The notes under the pieces are model-generated. The model saw only the letters and a program-made list of their open reading frames with translations. It searched no databases and was not told the origin of the DNA. A DNA stretch of 43,914 nt, from assembly GCA_045124255.1 (NCBI GenBank), contig JBGVLM010000041.1, forward strand, positions 1-43,914. The letters are read 5' to 3'. The translations under genes and the position numbers were made by a program. Below, one piece after another: positions 1 through 8,738 of this stretch (within the stretch, counting starts at the first letter, position 1; each line of letters begins with the position of its first letter). This DNA is from Eshraghiella sp045124255 (GTDB lineage Bacteria; Bacillota; Clostridia; Lachnospirales; Lachnospiraceae).

Positions 1-25
1 TTTCCTCTACAATAGTAATCATCAT
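1..25 (-). CDS. 5' end of a divergent gene, product unknown
   Basis: On the minus strand an ATG at 25-23 (a second at 22-20) follows a good ribosome binding site (AAGGAG, complement of 31-36) and opens a frame reading MMITIVEE before the window ends. Only eight codons are visible, so no family can be named. The gene is divergent from the Lrp-type regulator at 210, a common arrangement for a regulator and its target, but that link is inference. Confidence 0.45.
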
Positions 26-142
26 ACAGTCTCCTTTACATGTTTTCTTGGTCGTTAACATCATAAAGAAAAACTGTATGACTGGGAAGAGGTATTTTGC
101 TTCTTCCCTTTATTTTTGCCAATTAAAATTATACACTAACAG

Positions 143-171
143 TTGATTTCCTTAAAAAAACGAGATAGAAT
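143..171 (+). promoter_or_regulatory. SigA-type promoter of the lrp-maf operon
   Basis: TTGATT at 143-148 and TAGAAT at 166-171 are separated by exactly 17 bp. The predicted transcription start is about 30 bp before the AGGAGG ribosome binding site (197-203) of the next gene. Confidence 0.6.
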
Positions 172-209
172 AACCACATATTGATGTAACGCACGTAGGA
201 GGACCTGAA

Positions 210-689
210 ATGGATGAAATAGATAAGAAACTGGTGTCACTGCTGCAGCAGAATGCCAGAATGCCGTTAAAAAATCTTGCAGAGCAGGTTTATTTATCAT
301 CACCGGCGGTTTCTGCAAGAATTGAAAGGCTTGAAAAGGAGCATATAATTGATTCCTATGAGGCAAAGGTTAACCAGACAAGTCTTGGTTATCATATTAC
401 AGCCTTTATTAATCTTGAAATTGTTCCTGCACAGAAGGCGGAGTTCTATCCGTTTGTTAAGAATTGTCCGAATGTTTTGGAATGTAACTGTGTAACAGGT
501 AATTTTTCAATGCTTTTAAAGGTTGCATTCAAAAATACTGTGGAGCTTGATGTTTTTATCGGAAGGCTGCAGGAATTCGGAAGAACAAATACCCAGATTG
601 TATTCTCAACCCCGGTGGAGCACAGGGGAATTGATGTTACAAGAATGGATGAAATGCAGTATCAGGAGGAAATAAATGGCATACAATAG
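210..689 (+). CDS. Lrp/AsnC-family transcriptional regulator
   Basis: This 159-residue protein has the usual length and layout of the Lrp/AsnC family. The N-terminal helix-turn-helix (about residues 4-50, starting MDEIDKKLVSLLQQNARM) is followed by the C-terminal RAM/ACT-like sensing domain (about 60-140), which in this family binds amino acids and drives oligomerisation. The start ATG follows AGGAGG by 6 bases. It is the first gene of a tight run with maf (14-base overlap) and is divergent from an unknown gene at the window edge. It probably regulates itself or that neighbour; the effector cannot be read from sequence. Confidence 0.9.
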   Translation: MDEIDKKLVSLLQQNARMPLKNLAEQVYLSSPAVSARIERLEKEHIIDSYEAKVNQTSLGYHITAFINLEIVPAQKAEFYPFVKNCPNVLECNCVTGNFSMLLKVAFKNTVELDVFIGRLQEFGRTNTQIVFSTPVEHRGIDVTRMDEMQYQEEINGIQ

Positions 690-1248
690 GATTGTGCTTG
701 CGTCCGCTTCTCCGAGGAGAAGGGAGATTCTGACACAGATTGGACTTGAATTTGATGTTATTCCTGCAAAGGGCGAGGAAGTTGTAAGCTCGACAGAGGC
801 GTCAGAGGCTGTTTTAAAATTATCGGAGGATAAGGCTTTTGAGGTCGCAGGGCAGTGTGCTGCGGACACGCTTGTAATAGGTGCGGATACGGTTGTAGCG
901 GTTAATAACAGGATTCTTGGCAAACCAAAGGACAGAGATGACGCATTCAATATGATTTCGGGTTTGAGAAACGGCTGTCATTCCGTTTATACAGGAGTTA
1001 CAATAGTGCTTGGAGAGCGTATAAGAAGCTTCGTGGCGGAAACCAGGGTTTATGTGTATGATATGACCGACGAGGAGATTTATGATTACATTGACAGCGG
1101 CGACTGCTATGACAAGGCAGGCGGTTATGGAATACAGGGACTGTTTGCACGTTATGTTGAGAAAATTGACGGCGATTATTTAAATGTAGTAGGCTTACCT
1201 GCTTCAAAACTGGTGCAGGAGATTAAGAAACTGGAGGAAGAAGAATAA
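676..1248 (+). CDS. maf: Maf family nucleoside triphosphate pyrophosphatase
   Basis: A 190-residue Maf protein. The N-terminal signature SASPRR (residues 10-15) binds the nucleotide phosphates, and IGADTVV around residue 68 carries the catalytic aspartate. Maf proteins hydrolyse dTTP, UTP and modified nucleotides to monophosphate plus PPi as house-cleaning enzymes, and in Firmicutes they are linked to septation control. The start overlaps the end of the Lrp gene by 14 bases and the stop overlaps the next ATG (TAATG), so translation is coupled. Full length with intact motifs. Confidence 0.93.
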   Translation: MAYNRIVLASASPRRREILTQIGLEFDVIPAKGEEVVSSTEASEAVLKLSEDKAFEVAGQCAADTLVIGADTVVAVNNRILGKPKDRDDAFNMISGLRNGCHSVYTGVTIVLGERIRSFVAETRVYVYDMTDEEIYDYIDSGDCYDKAGGYGIQGLFARYVEKIDGDYLNVVGLPASKLVQEIKKLEEEE

Positions 1249-1505
1249 TGAATGAATTGGATATTATGTGTGCAGAAACTTTTTTAGCAAATCAGGAACA
1301 GCTTTTTCCAAAGCCTGTCGCAGAAAGTGTTGATGAGGCAATGGAATTTCTGGAGGATTGCTACGCAATGGTTTTTGCGTCCAAGGAGGAGCTTATAGAG
1401 TACCTTGAAGAGGAAGGTATTGATTATGAAGATGAAGAGGATATTACAGAGGCATTGGAAGTTTTTGTACTCCCTGACGGAAGGCTGCTGTATGTTGAGG
1501 CGTAA
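1248..1505 (+). CDS. small acidic conserved-type protein, function unknown
   Basis: An 85-residue, strongly acidic, probably mostly helical protein (many Glu/Asp, segments such as EELIEYLEEEGIDYEDEED) with no membrane segment or signal peptide. Its ATG overlaps the maf stop codon and its 3' end overlaps the start of the following lipoprotein gene by 14 bases, so it is a genuine operon member, not a shadow. I do not recognise the family. A chaperone- or division-linked role from its neighbours would be a guess. Confidence 0.75.
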   Translation: MNELDIMCAETFLANQEQLFPKPVAESVDEAMEFLEDCYAMVFASKEELIEYLEEEGIDYEDEEDITEALEVFVLPDGRLLYVEA

Positions 1506-2571
1506 TTCTGCAGATATGAAAAAATCGGTAAATTTAAAGCATGGATTTGCAAATATGAAACGTTGGTTTGCAGGCGTTATTTTGCTGACTGTACTTATCT
1601 GTGCAGGCGGCTGCGGAAAAGTCAGACTTACCACCGGACTTACAAGGTCACAGTTTGCCAGAATCGACGGCGTTGTTGTTGATATGGATGTAGCAGGGCT
1701 TCTTTTATCCGAATATAAATACTCATATGAGCAGCTGTTTGATTCGCAGGTATGGAACAAATCCATGGGCGAAATAACTACAGAGGAATATGTCAAGAAC
1801 AAAACAGCTTCAACTCTCAAGAACATCATTCTTGCCGGAAATATGTCAAAGGAATTAAGAATTGCACTGACCGAGGACGAGAATGCGAGGATAGGGAAAG
1901 CAGCACAAGACTATATGGGCAGTCTCAGTGACGAGGCAGCAGGAGAGATTTCGCAGGATACGGTTGAGCAGTTTTATTATTATCTTCTGCTGGCTGATAA
2001 GGGATTCTACGGCGTAACGGATTCAGTTGATACAAAGGTAAGTACTGACGAAGCCAGAAGAATTTATGTCCAATATATATTTTTCGGAACAACTGAGTAT
2101 GATGAGGAACATAATATTGTGCCAGTTTCCAAGGGCGAGCAGCTCGTGAAAAAGGATACTGCCGAAAGTGTGCTCAAAAAGGCCATGGAAGGGGAAGATT
2201 TCCTTGCACTGGCAGGGGAATACAGTGACGATATCAGAAATTCAATGGAGCTTGGTCAGGGCGAGGCTGACAAGGCTTTTGAGGAAGCGGCATATATGCT
2301 TGATTCAGGCGGGATAAGTCAGGTTGTAGAGACTGAGTACGGCTATTATATCATTAAATGCATTAATTATAATGTTGAAAGCGATTATGCAGAGCAGAGT
2401 GAGCGCGTTGTTCTTGCAAGACGCAGGGATTTATATTCTGAGCAGTTTTTGGAGTATGCGAATAACAAATCCGTGGAGTTTAATGACAGATTTTGGGAAA
2501 ATATTGCGATTAAGGATTTAAGCTCGGGTTCAGGCAGACTGTATGAAATCTATAGCGAATATTTTTATTAG
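1492..2571 (+). CDS. PrsA/parvulin-like peptidylprolyl isomerase lipoprotein
   Basis: The frame is open from 1405, but the ATG at 1492 with GGAAGG seven bases upstream is the better start (359 residues); 1516 and 1555 are alternatives. A hydrophobic segment ends in a lipobox-like CAGGC-G, so the protein is probably lipid-anchored outside the membrane, where PrsA-type foldases help exported proteins fold. A SurA-like N-terminal helical region is followed by a PpiC rotamase domain in the second half, with FLALAGEYSDD and the later SGGISQVV..YGYYIIK. It is the last gene of the lrp-maf run and sits just before htpG, so this is a protein-quality neighbourhood. Its stop codon lies inside the CIRCE element. 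Confidence 0.82.
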   Translation: MLRRNSADMKKSVNLKHGFANMKRWFAGVILLTVLICAGGCGKVRLTTGLTRSQFARIDGVVVDMDVAGLLLSEYKYSYEQLFDSQVWNKSMGEITTEEYVKNKTASTLKNIILAGNMSKELRIALTEDENARIGKAAQDYMGSLSDEAAGEISQDTVEQFYYYLLLADKGFYGVTDSVDTKVSTDEARRIYVQYIFFGTTEYDEEHNIVPVSKGEQLVKKDTAESVLKKAMEGEDFLALAGEYSDDIRNSMELGQGEADKAFEEAAYMLDSGGISQVVETEYGYYIIKCINYNVESDYAEQSERVVLARRRDLYSEQFLEYANNKSVEFNDRFWENIAIKDLSSGSGRLYEIYSEYFY

Positions 2572-2594
2572 CACTCATCCTAAATGAGTGCTAA
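2568..2594 (+). promoter_or_regulatory. CIRCE element (HrcA operator)
   Basis: A perfect CIRCE: TTAGCACTC, nine-base spacer, GAGTGCTAA. HrcA binds this inverted repeat and represses heat-shock genes. It sits 7 bases before the -35 box of the htpG promoter and contains the TAG stop (2569-2571) of the preceding gene. Six T residues follow the right arm (2595-2600), so the transcribed hairpin could also end the upstream transcript. Confidence 0.95.
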
Positions 2595-2601
2595 TTTTTT
2601 C

Positions 2602-2630
2602 TTGACTTCTTGTTTCAATGGTATTAATAT
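2602..2630 (+). promoter_or_regulatory. SigA-type promoter of htpG
   Basis: TTGACT (2602-2607), 17-base spacer, TAATAT (2625-2630). It lies directly downstream of the CIRCE operator and 34 bases before the htpG start codon. Confidence 0.8.
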
Positions 2631-2663
2631 ATCATTTAGATAATAAAAAAGGAGTTGAATTTT

Positions 2664-4658
2664 ATGTCAGTAGAACATGGTAATCTTTCAATCAATAGTG
2701 AGAATATTTTTCCGATAATTAAGAAGTGGATGTATTCTGACCACGATATATTTTTCAGGGAATTAATTTCAAACGGCTGTGACGCAATCACAAAGCTTAA
2801 GAAATTAGAGATGATTGGTGAGGCACAGGCAGCAGAGGATAAGCCTCAGATTCAGGTGCTTGTAAGTTCTAAGGAAAAGACAATTAAATTTATTGACAAC
2901 GGACTTGGCATGACTGCCGAAGAGGTTAATGAATATATTAACCAGATTGCTTTTTCAGGTGCAGAGGCATTTCTTGAGAAGTATAAGGATAAGACTAATG
3001 AGGACCAGATAATCGGACATTTCGGTCTCGGCTTCTATTCTGCATTTATGGTTGCAGAGAGAGTTACAATTAATACTCTTTCATATAAAGATGGTGCCGC
3101 TGCAGTTCACTGGGAATGTGACGGCGGAACAGAATATGATATGCAGGACGGCGACAAGCAGACTGTAGGAACTGAAATTACACTCTATCTGAATGAAGAG
3201 AGTACAGAATTTGCCAATGAATACAGAGCTAAGGAAGTAATTGAGAAGTACTGCTCATTCATGCCTTATGAGATTTACCTTACCAATGAGGATGATACGG
3301 AAGAGAAGACTCAGATGATTGAGAAGGACGAGCTTCTTGATACTGATACAATTCTTGAGACGGTTGTTGAAGAGGCTAAGACAGAGGAGCAGGAGGACGA
3401 GGACGGCAATAAGACCGTTGTAGAGGTAAGTCCTGCGACAGAACGTTATAAGATTAAGAAAAGACCGGTTGCTCTTAATGATACTACTCCGTTATGGACA
3501 AAGCACCCAAATGAATGTACAGAGGACGAATATAAGGATTTCTTCAGAAAGGTTTTCCATGATTACAAGGAGCCGCTGTTCTGGATTCACCTTAATATGG
3601 ATTATCCGTTCAATCTCAAGGGTATTTTATACTTCCCTAAGATTAATCTTGAATTTGAGTCTGCAGAGGGCGTAATTAAGCTTTATAATAATCAGGTATT
3701 TGTTGCAGATAATATAAAAGAGGTTATTCCTGAGTTCCTTATGCTTTTAAAGGGTGTAATTGACTGTCCGGACCTTCCGCTCAATGTATCAAGAAGTGCA
3801 TTGCAGAATGACGGATTTGTTAAGAAGATTTCAGATTACATTACCAAGAAGGTTGCAGATAAGCTTTCAGGCATGTGCAAGACTGATAAAGAGAATTATG
3901 AGAAATACTGGGATGATATCAGTCCGTTTATTAAATTCGGCTGCCTTAAGGACGATAAGTTCTGTGAGAAGATGAATGATTATATTCTTTTTAAGAATCT
4001 TGACGGTAAATATCTTACTTTGCCTGAATGTCTTGAGGAGAATAAAGAAAAGCACGAGAATACTGTTTTCTATGTAAAGGATGAGGTTGAACAGGGACAG
4101 TATATTAAGATGTTTAAGGACGCTGGAATGGATGCGGTTATTTTGAAACACAGCATTGACCAGCCGTTTGTATCACATCTTGAACAGAAGAATGAGAATG
4201 TTAAATTCTTAAGTATTGATTCTGATTTGTCTTCAATTTTTAAGGATGAAGAGGTTGACGAGGAAGCATTAAAGGAACAGAATGATAAGCTTACGGAAAC
4301 TTTCCGCAAGGTCCTTAATATGAATGAATTAAAGGTTCAGGCAGAGAGTCTTAAGGATGAAAATATATCTTCCATGATTACGGTTAACGAGGACAGCAAG
4401 AGAATGGCAGACATGATGAAGATGTACGGAATGGGCATGGGAATGCCGGGCTATGGAGACATGGGAGAAACTCTTGTGCTCAATGTTAATAATGAATTGG
4501 TAAAATATATTCTTGACAATCCTGAGAGTGATAATATTACAATGTTCTGTGAGCAGTTGTATGATTTGGCAAGAATCAGCCATTCATCATTGCAGCCTGA
4601 GCAGATGAGTGCATTTATCACAAGAAGTAATGCTATCCTCAAATTACTTGCAAAATAA
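2664..4658 (+). CDS. htpG: Molecular chaperone HtpG (Hsp90)
   Basis: 664 residues from the ATG at 2664, which sits 9 bases after AAAAGGAG; an in-frame TTG at 2655 is too close to that site. The N-terminal GHKL ATPase domain shows the ATP-lid and binding motifs (RELISNGCDA, DNGLGMT, GHFGLGFYSAFMVA). The middle domain contains the conserved LPLNVSRSALQ region. A C-terminal dimerisation domain with Met-rich MMKMYGMGMGMPG follows; it lacks the eukaryotic MEEVD end, as usual in bacteria. It is a cytosolic ATP-dependent chaperone for client proteins under stress. The CIRCE/SigA promoter indicates HrcA control. Confidence 0.97.
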   Translation: MSVEHGNLSINSENIFPIIKKWMYSDHDIFFRELISNGCDAITKLKKLEMIGEAQAAEDKPQIQVLVSSKEKTIKFIDNGLGMTAEEVNEYINQIAFSGAEAFLEKYKDKTNEDQIIGHFGLGFYSAFMVAERVTINTLSYKDGAAAVHWECDGGTEYDMQDGDKQTVGTEITLYLNEESTEFANEYRAKEVIEKYCSFMPYEIYLTNEDDTEEKTQMIEKDELLDTDTILETVVEEAKTEEQEDEDGNKTVVEVSPATERYKIKKRPVALNDTTPLWTKHPNECTEDEYKDFFRKVFHDYKEPLFWIHLNMDYPFNLKGILYFPKINLEFESAEGVIKLYNNQVFVADNIKEVIPEFLMLLKGVIDCPDLPLNVSRSALQNDGFVKKISDYITKKVADKLSGMCKTDKENYEKYWDDISPFIKFGCLKDDKFCEKMNDYILFKNLDGKYLTLPECLEENKEKHENTVFYVKDEVEQGQYIKMFKDAGMDAVILKHSIDQPFVSHLEQKNENVKFLSIDSDLSSIFKDEEVDEEALKEQNDKLTETFRKVLNMNELKVQAESLKDENISSMITVNEDSKRMADMMKMYGMGMGMPGYGDMGETLVLNVNNELVKYILDNPESDNITMFCEQLYDLARISHSSLQPEQMSAFITRSNAILKLLAK

Positions 4659-4672
4659 AAAGAGGTTGTTAT

Positions 4673-5350
4673 ATGGGCATTAATAATGCGGACGATGGAA
4701 TTGAATTATTGGAGATTGACCTTGATTGGGAGGAGCTTGACATAGATTTGGACAGTGAAGAAGAAAACACTGTTCAGTCTGTTGAGGGCACTGCCCACGA
4801 TAAGGAGGAGCCTTCCAAAAAGAGTGCGGAGCATATTATCCGTGAGGTTTTCAGTTATCTGGTAATAATTGTTATTGCAGTAGTGGCGTCACTGGCCATT
4901 AACCGTTTTGTAATAATTAATGCCAATGTTCCTACGCGTTCAATGGTGCCTACTATTAACGCAGGCGACAAGCTGTTTGGTTACAGGCTTGCATATATGT
5001 TTTCAAAGCCGGAGCGGGGCGATATAGTTATTTTTGAACATCAGTGCTACGAAAGTGCACAGAAGGAAATACTGATAAAACGTATAATAGGTATTCCCGG
5101 TGATTATGTAGAAGTAAAATCCGGTGTATTATATGTTAATGGAGAAGTGGTGCAGGAGGATTATCTTGCCGAGCCTATGGATGGAGATTATGGTCCGTTT
5201 GAGGTACCGGAGAATTCTTATCTTATGTTTGGAGATAACCGAGGACGTTCGGATGACGCAAGGTTTTGGGACAATACCTATGTTACGGCCGAGGAGATAC
5301 TTGCAAAAGCAGTTTTCAAATACAGTCCCGAGTTTGGGAAACTTGAATAA
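4673..5350 (+). CDS. lepB: Signal peptidase I (S26 family)
   Basis: 225 residues. A long acidic cytoplasmic N-terminus (1-55) is followed by one membrane helix (about 60-80). The catalytic Ser lies in PTRSMVPTI (Ser90), the general-base Lys in LIKRIIGIPGD (Lys136), and the box E region reads GDNRGRSDDAR. It removes signal peptides from exported proteins on the outer face of the membrane. It starts 14 bases after htpG behind AAGAGG and is probably co-transcribed. The acidic extension of about 50 residues before the helix is longer than in minimal Firmicutes SipS-type enzymes. Confidence 0.95.
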   Translation: MGINNADDGIELLEIDLDWEELDIDLDSEEENTVQSVEGTAHDKEEPSKKSAEHIIREVFSYLVIIVIAVVASLAINRFVIINANVPTRSMVPTINAGDKLFGYRLAYMFSKPERGDIVIFEHQCYESAQKEILIKRIIGIPGDYVEVKSGVLYVNGEVVQEDYLAEPMDGDYGPFEVPENSYLMFGDNRGRSDDARFWDNTYVTAEEILAKAVFKYSPEFGKLE

Positions 5351-5358
5351 AAGTGAAA

Positions 5359-5386
5359 AATCCGTCACTGAGTGGCGGATTTTTTG
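5359..5386 (+). terminator. Rho-independent terminator after lepB
   Basis: AATCCGTCAC / GTGGCGGATT form a 10-bp stem (one G-T pair) with a TGA loop, followed by a T run to 5385. The convergent VanZ-like gene ends inside this hairpin (stop at 5365-5367), and the A-rich 5' flank could let it work in both directions. Confidence 0.8.
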
Positions 5387-5862
5387 TGTCTGTGTGCAAT
5401 TAATGTTATTATGCAAATTATCAGAATTGCTGACAGCGAGCCTGCACAATCCAAAAGAACATCGGTGATTTTGCAGCTTCTGCCTGCCACAAAATACTGA
5501 TGAAGTTCATCTGAGGCAGCATACATAATACAGAAAATAAAAGCATATATATACATTGTAAATGAAGCGGAATTCTCAGGCTTCTTAAGAATATACAACT
5601 CCTTAACCGTAAGAAGTGAGAAACTTCCGAGCGCAAAATACAGTGTAAAATGTGCGATTTTGCGTATATACAATCTGATAAAGTCTGTAATGCACTGCGG
5701 CAGTATTGGTGAAATAATACGAAGTATGAGCTTACTGAAACTGCCGCTGCTGTCATTGGACAGCTGACTGTTCTCGGAAGAAAAATAAAAAATAACTCCC
5801 ATTACAGCAACTAAAAATATAATATAAATTATAAGATTTCTGAAATGTTTTTTTGTATTCAT
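5365..5862 (-). CDS. VanZ-like family membrane protein
   Basis: 165 residues with four predicted membrane segments. VanZ-like signatures are RKIAHFTLYFALG, the SDELHQYFVAGRS core and DVLLDCAGS near the C-terminus. Family members include the teicoplanin-resistance accessory protein VanZ, but most chromosomal copies have no proven role, and nothing here suggests glycopeptide resistance. The gene stands alone, convergent with lepB, and its 3' end lies in the shared terminator. Confidence 0.85.
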   Translation of the reverse strand: MNTKKHFRNLIIYIIFLVAVMGVIFYFSSENSQLSNDSSGSFSKLILRIISPILPQCITDFIRLYIRKIAHFTLYFALGSFSLLTVKELYILKKPENSASFTMYIYAFIFCIMYAASDELHQYFVAGRSCKITDVLLDCAGSLSAILIICIITLIAHRHKKSATQ

Positions 5863-5925
5863 TGGGTTCTCCGTATTGCTTGATTAAAAGTATTATAATG
5901 TCAGTCCGGTTTAAATGCAAGCAGG

Positions 5926-6729
5926 TTATTTTTTTATGCATTTACGTTCCAGAATATTAATTAACTGGTACATACCCACTGAAAGCAGACAGAGGATGAC
6001 AATTGACAGAAGCACCCAATCCATCTTAAAGGTCTGGCTTGCATATATAATCATATAACCAAGTCCCTGCTTGGCGGCAAGAAATTCACCTATTATAACG
6101 CCTACAAGGGAAAGTCCGAGATTGACCTTCATTGTGTTGATTATCGTAGGCAGAGTCGATGGAATAACAAGAAGAAACAGTGTGTGCCTTCTGTTTCCGC
6201 CAAGCGTCCGTATAAGCTTTATTTTCTCACTGTCGACCTCGATAAAGCTGGTGTAAATGCTTAGAATGGCACCGAAAACGGCAACCGATACCGCCGCAAC
6301 AATTATTGTTTTCATATTATTTCCGAGCCATACTATTAAAACCGGAGCAAGTGCGGATTTCGGAAGACTGTTTAACAGTACAAAATACGGCTCCGCAACT
6401 TCAAAAATCATTCTGAAACGCCACATCAGCATTGCGATTAAAATACCGAGTCCGATAACAATCACGAAGCAGATAAGTGTTTCAGCAACAGTGATTCCGA
6501 GATGCCTGAAAATAGTACCGCTTTGTGCCAGCTCAATAAAGCATTTAATTATTCCTGACGGGCTGCTGAAAATAAATGAATCTATTATGCCGATTCTCGT
6601 AAATAATTCCCAGCCCCCTATAAAAAGAACCGCCAGGATAATACGAAGTGCCTTCACAAGATTCTTTTTGCGGCGGCAGGTCTTTAAATACTGTTTGTGT
6701 GAAGCGGAAATACTGTCATTCATGTTCAC
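5926..6729 (-). CDS. ABC transporter permease, NitT/TauT type
   Basis: About 267 residues with roughly six membrane helices and the BPD-transport EAA-type loop around LIRTLGGNRRHTLFLLVIPSTLP. This matches SsuC/TauC/ThiX-type permeases that import sulfonates, nitrate, taurine or pyrimidine precursors. The start is either GTG at 6729 (ideal spacing from GGGAGGAG) or ATG at 6723. It overlaps the upstream ATPase gene by 14 bases, so the two are coupled. No substrate-binding gene adjoins this pair, so the substrate cannot be assigned; one binding protein of a similar type is encoded at 16,152. Confidence 0.9.
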   Translation of the reverse strand: MNMNDSISASHKQYLKTCRRKKNLVKALRIILAVLFIGGWELFTRIGIIDSFIFSSPSGIIKCFIELAQSGTIFRHLGITVAETLICFVIVIGLGILIAMLMWRFRMIFEVAEPYFVLLNSLPKSALAPVLIVWLGNNMKTIIVAAVSVAVFGAILSIYTSFIEVDSEKIKLIRTLGGNRRHTLFLLVIPSTLPTIINTMKVNLGLSLVGVIIGEFLAAKQGLGYMIIYASQTFKMDWVLLSIVILCLLSVGMYQLINILERKCIKK

Positions 6730-7480
6730 TTAACTCCTCCCATAAAAGATTAAAGTATTCATTAAATTCCGGCTCATTGCGTCTTTCCATCGGGCTTTCA
6801 TGCGTATGCTCGAAATGAATCGGGATTGCACTTACAATATGTCCGGGACGTTTGGACATTACATAAACTATATCTCCGACGGATACCGCTTCTGCCAGAT
6901 CATGCGTGACCAGAACGGCGGTTTTATGTTCTTTTTTAATAATTGAGGCAATATCGTCACATACTGTAAGACGGGTCTGATAATCGAGTGCGGAAAAAGG
7001 TTCGTCAAGAAGGAGGATATCGGGCTCTAAGGCAAGTGTGCGGATTAGTGCAACTCTCTGCCGCATACCGCCGGATAACTGGGACGGACGAGCATTTTTA
7101 AAATCACCCAGACCATACTGGTTAAGAAGCCTGTTGGCATAGCTGCAATGCCGTTCGTCATTGTTTTTACGGATTTCCAGCCCCAGAGTTACATTTCCGT
7201 AAACCGTCCGCCATTCAAAAAGATTATCATGCTGAAGCATATAGCCGACTTCGGAGCCTGAAATGGCTGTATCGCTGCCATTAATCAGAACCTTTCCCGA
7301 TTCAGGCCTGATAATTCCTGCGATAATTGACAGGAGTGTTGATTTGCCGCATCCGGAGGGGCCGACGATTGAGACGAAGCTGCCTTTTTCCACCGAAAGG
7401 TTTACATCATATAAAGCATAGGTTTCACCTTCTTTGGTATGATACGAATAGGAAACATTTTTTATTTCAAGAGCAGTCAT
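6716..7480 (-). CDS. ABC transporter ATP-binding protein, NitT/TauT type
   Basis: 254 residues, a complete nucleotide-binding domain: Walker A GPSGCGKST (about 39-47), signature LSGGMRQR, Walker B ILLLDEPFSALD and the H-loop VTHD. It resembles SsuB/TauB and would energise the overlapping permease at 5926. A good AAAGGAG site lies before the ATG. The gene is divergent from the DHH phosphoesterase. Confidence 0.93.
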   Translation of the reverse strand: MTALEIKNVSYSYHTKEGETYALYDVNLSVEKGSFVSIVGPSGCGKSTLLSIIAGIIRPESGKVLINGSDTAISGSEVGYMLQHDNLFEWRTVYGNVTLGLEIRKNNDERHCSYANRLLNQYGLGDFKNARPSQLSGGMRQRVALIRTLALEPDILLLDEPFSALDYQTRLTVCDDIASIIKKEHKTAVLVTHDLAEAVSVGDIVYVMSKRPGHIVSAIPIHFEHTHESPMERRNEPEFNEYFNLLWEELSEHE

Positions 7481-7526
7481 TTTTAACTCCTTTTGGTTCA
7501 GGTTATATTATATTTTATGAATTATA

Positions 7527-7555
7527 TTGAAAATAGTACCTTTAATAGATATAAT
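7527..7555 (+). promoter_or_regulatory. SigA-type promoter of the DHH phosphoesterase
   Basis: TTGAAA (7527-7532), 17-base spacer, perfect TATAAT (7550-7555), 24 bases before the start codon. Confidence 0.75.
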
Positions 7556-7579
7556 TAAACAAAAAAGACAGGGGTATTT

Positions 7580-8587
7580 ATGAATAAATTACAGGAACTT
7601 ATCAGAAATATAAACAGCAGTCATGTGTATATACAGACGCATAACTTCCCGGACCCGGACGCAATAGCCAGTGCTTATGGATTATCGGTGCTTCTTAAGC
7701 AGTATGGAATAAACTCGACAATCTGTTACAAGGGAAAAATAGAACGCTTTAGTACGAACGGTTTTATAGGTAAGCTGGATATTAAGCTTCAGTCCCTTGA
7801 TGATATACCGGAAATGGATGAACATGACGAAATAATCCTTGTCGATTCACAGAAGGGAAATGCAAATATTATTGACGCAAAGGGGAATGAGATAATTTGT
7901 ATTGACCATCATCCGTCTTTTGAAGAGAATAGTGATTTCAGCTACAGATATTCGGACATAAGACCGGAGGTAGGAGCATGTGCGACAATAATTGCTTCTT
8001 ATTTTTTTGAAAATAATATTCCTATTGATAAAAAGGTTGCAACCGCACTCTTGTACGGAATCAAGAATGATACAATGGGGCTGTCAAGAGGAGTTTCCTC
8101 GCTTGACGTTAATGTATACCGGAAGTTGTTTGATTTGTGTGATATGAGCATTATTCAGGAATTTGAACACTGTTCATTGAAATTTGAAGATTTGAAGGCG
8201 TTTGCCAGTGCAATCAACAGCATTAAAATATACGATAATATAAGCTTTGCCAATGCGGGCTATAATTGTCCGGAAGCATTAATTGCGACAGTGTGTGATT
8301 TTATGCTTGATTTGGTTGTTGTCGATTTCTCCGTGGTATATTCGATTAAGAGTGACGGAATAAAGCTGTCCATCAGAAGTCAGGGCGAGATAGATGCAGG
8401 AAATATTGCCAACGAGGCACTTAACGGAATCGGCGGCGGGGGAGGACATGCAACAATGGCAGGCGGATTTGTGCCGTTTAAGGAAGAAGGTGCCAATGTT
8501 AATGCATTGATTGGTGATATAGAGAACAGGTTTCTTGGCGTAATTCCCGAGGAATTTCGTAAGAAGGACAAGACCTTTGCACGGTAG
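7580..8587 (+). CDS. DHH-family phosphoesterase (NrnA/oligoribonuclease-like)
   Basis: 335 residues. The DHH domain has the metal ligands in NFPDPDAIAS (about 23-32), IILVDSQ, and DHHPS (about 114-118). The C-terminal DHHA1 domain carries the Gly-rich substrate loop GIGGGGGHATMAGG. NrnA-type enzymes degrade nano-RNAs, pAp or cyclic dinucleotide products in the cytosol with Mn2+. The exact substrate cannot be told from sequence. It is a single-gene unit with its own promoter. Confidence 0.9.
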   Translation: MNKLQELIRNINSSHVYIQTHNFPDPDAIASAYGLSVLLKQYGINSTICYKGKIERFSTNGFIGKLDIKLQSLDDIPEMDEHDEIILVDSQKGNANIIDAKGNEIICIDHHPSFEENSDFSYRYSDIRPEVGACATIIASYFFENNIPIDKKVATALLYGIKNDTMGLSRGVSSLDVNVYRKLFDLCDMSIIQEFEHCSLKFEDLKAFASAINSIKIYDNISFANAGYNCPEALIATVCDFMLDLVVVDFSVVYSIKSDGIKLSIRSQGEIDAGNIANEALNGIGGGGGHATMAGGFVPFKEEGANVNALIGDIENRFLGVIPEEFRKKDKTFAR

Positions 8588-8601
8588 ATTTCCTATAGAA
8601 T

Positions 8602-8625
8602 AAAAAAGAGGCTCTGACGAGCCTC
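8602..8625 (-). terminator. Rho-independent terminator of the tRNA gene
   Basis: Read on the minus strand, GAGGCTC / GAGCCTC form a 7-bp stem with a 4-base loop (8608-8625) followed by six T residues (8607-8602). It lies 10 bases beyond the 3' end of the tRNA. Confidence 0.75.
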
Positions 8626-8634
8626 AAATGATAA

Positions 8635-8706
<72 letters not shown>

Positions 8707-8738
8707 ATATCTCACAGAGAAATATTATAGCTTTAAAG

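Noticed and set aside
5365..5862. VanZ-like gene as a glycopeptide-resistance determinant
   Set aside because: No other van genes are nearby and most VanZ-like proteins are unrelated to resistance.
6071..6733. Plus-strand frames opposite the ABC permease
   Set aside because: Shadows of a conserved permease; no start signals.
7481..7579. Riboswitch upstream of the ABC genes or DHH gene
   Set aside because: The gap is short, AT-rich and holds a promoter; no conserved riboswitch core such as a THI box is visible.
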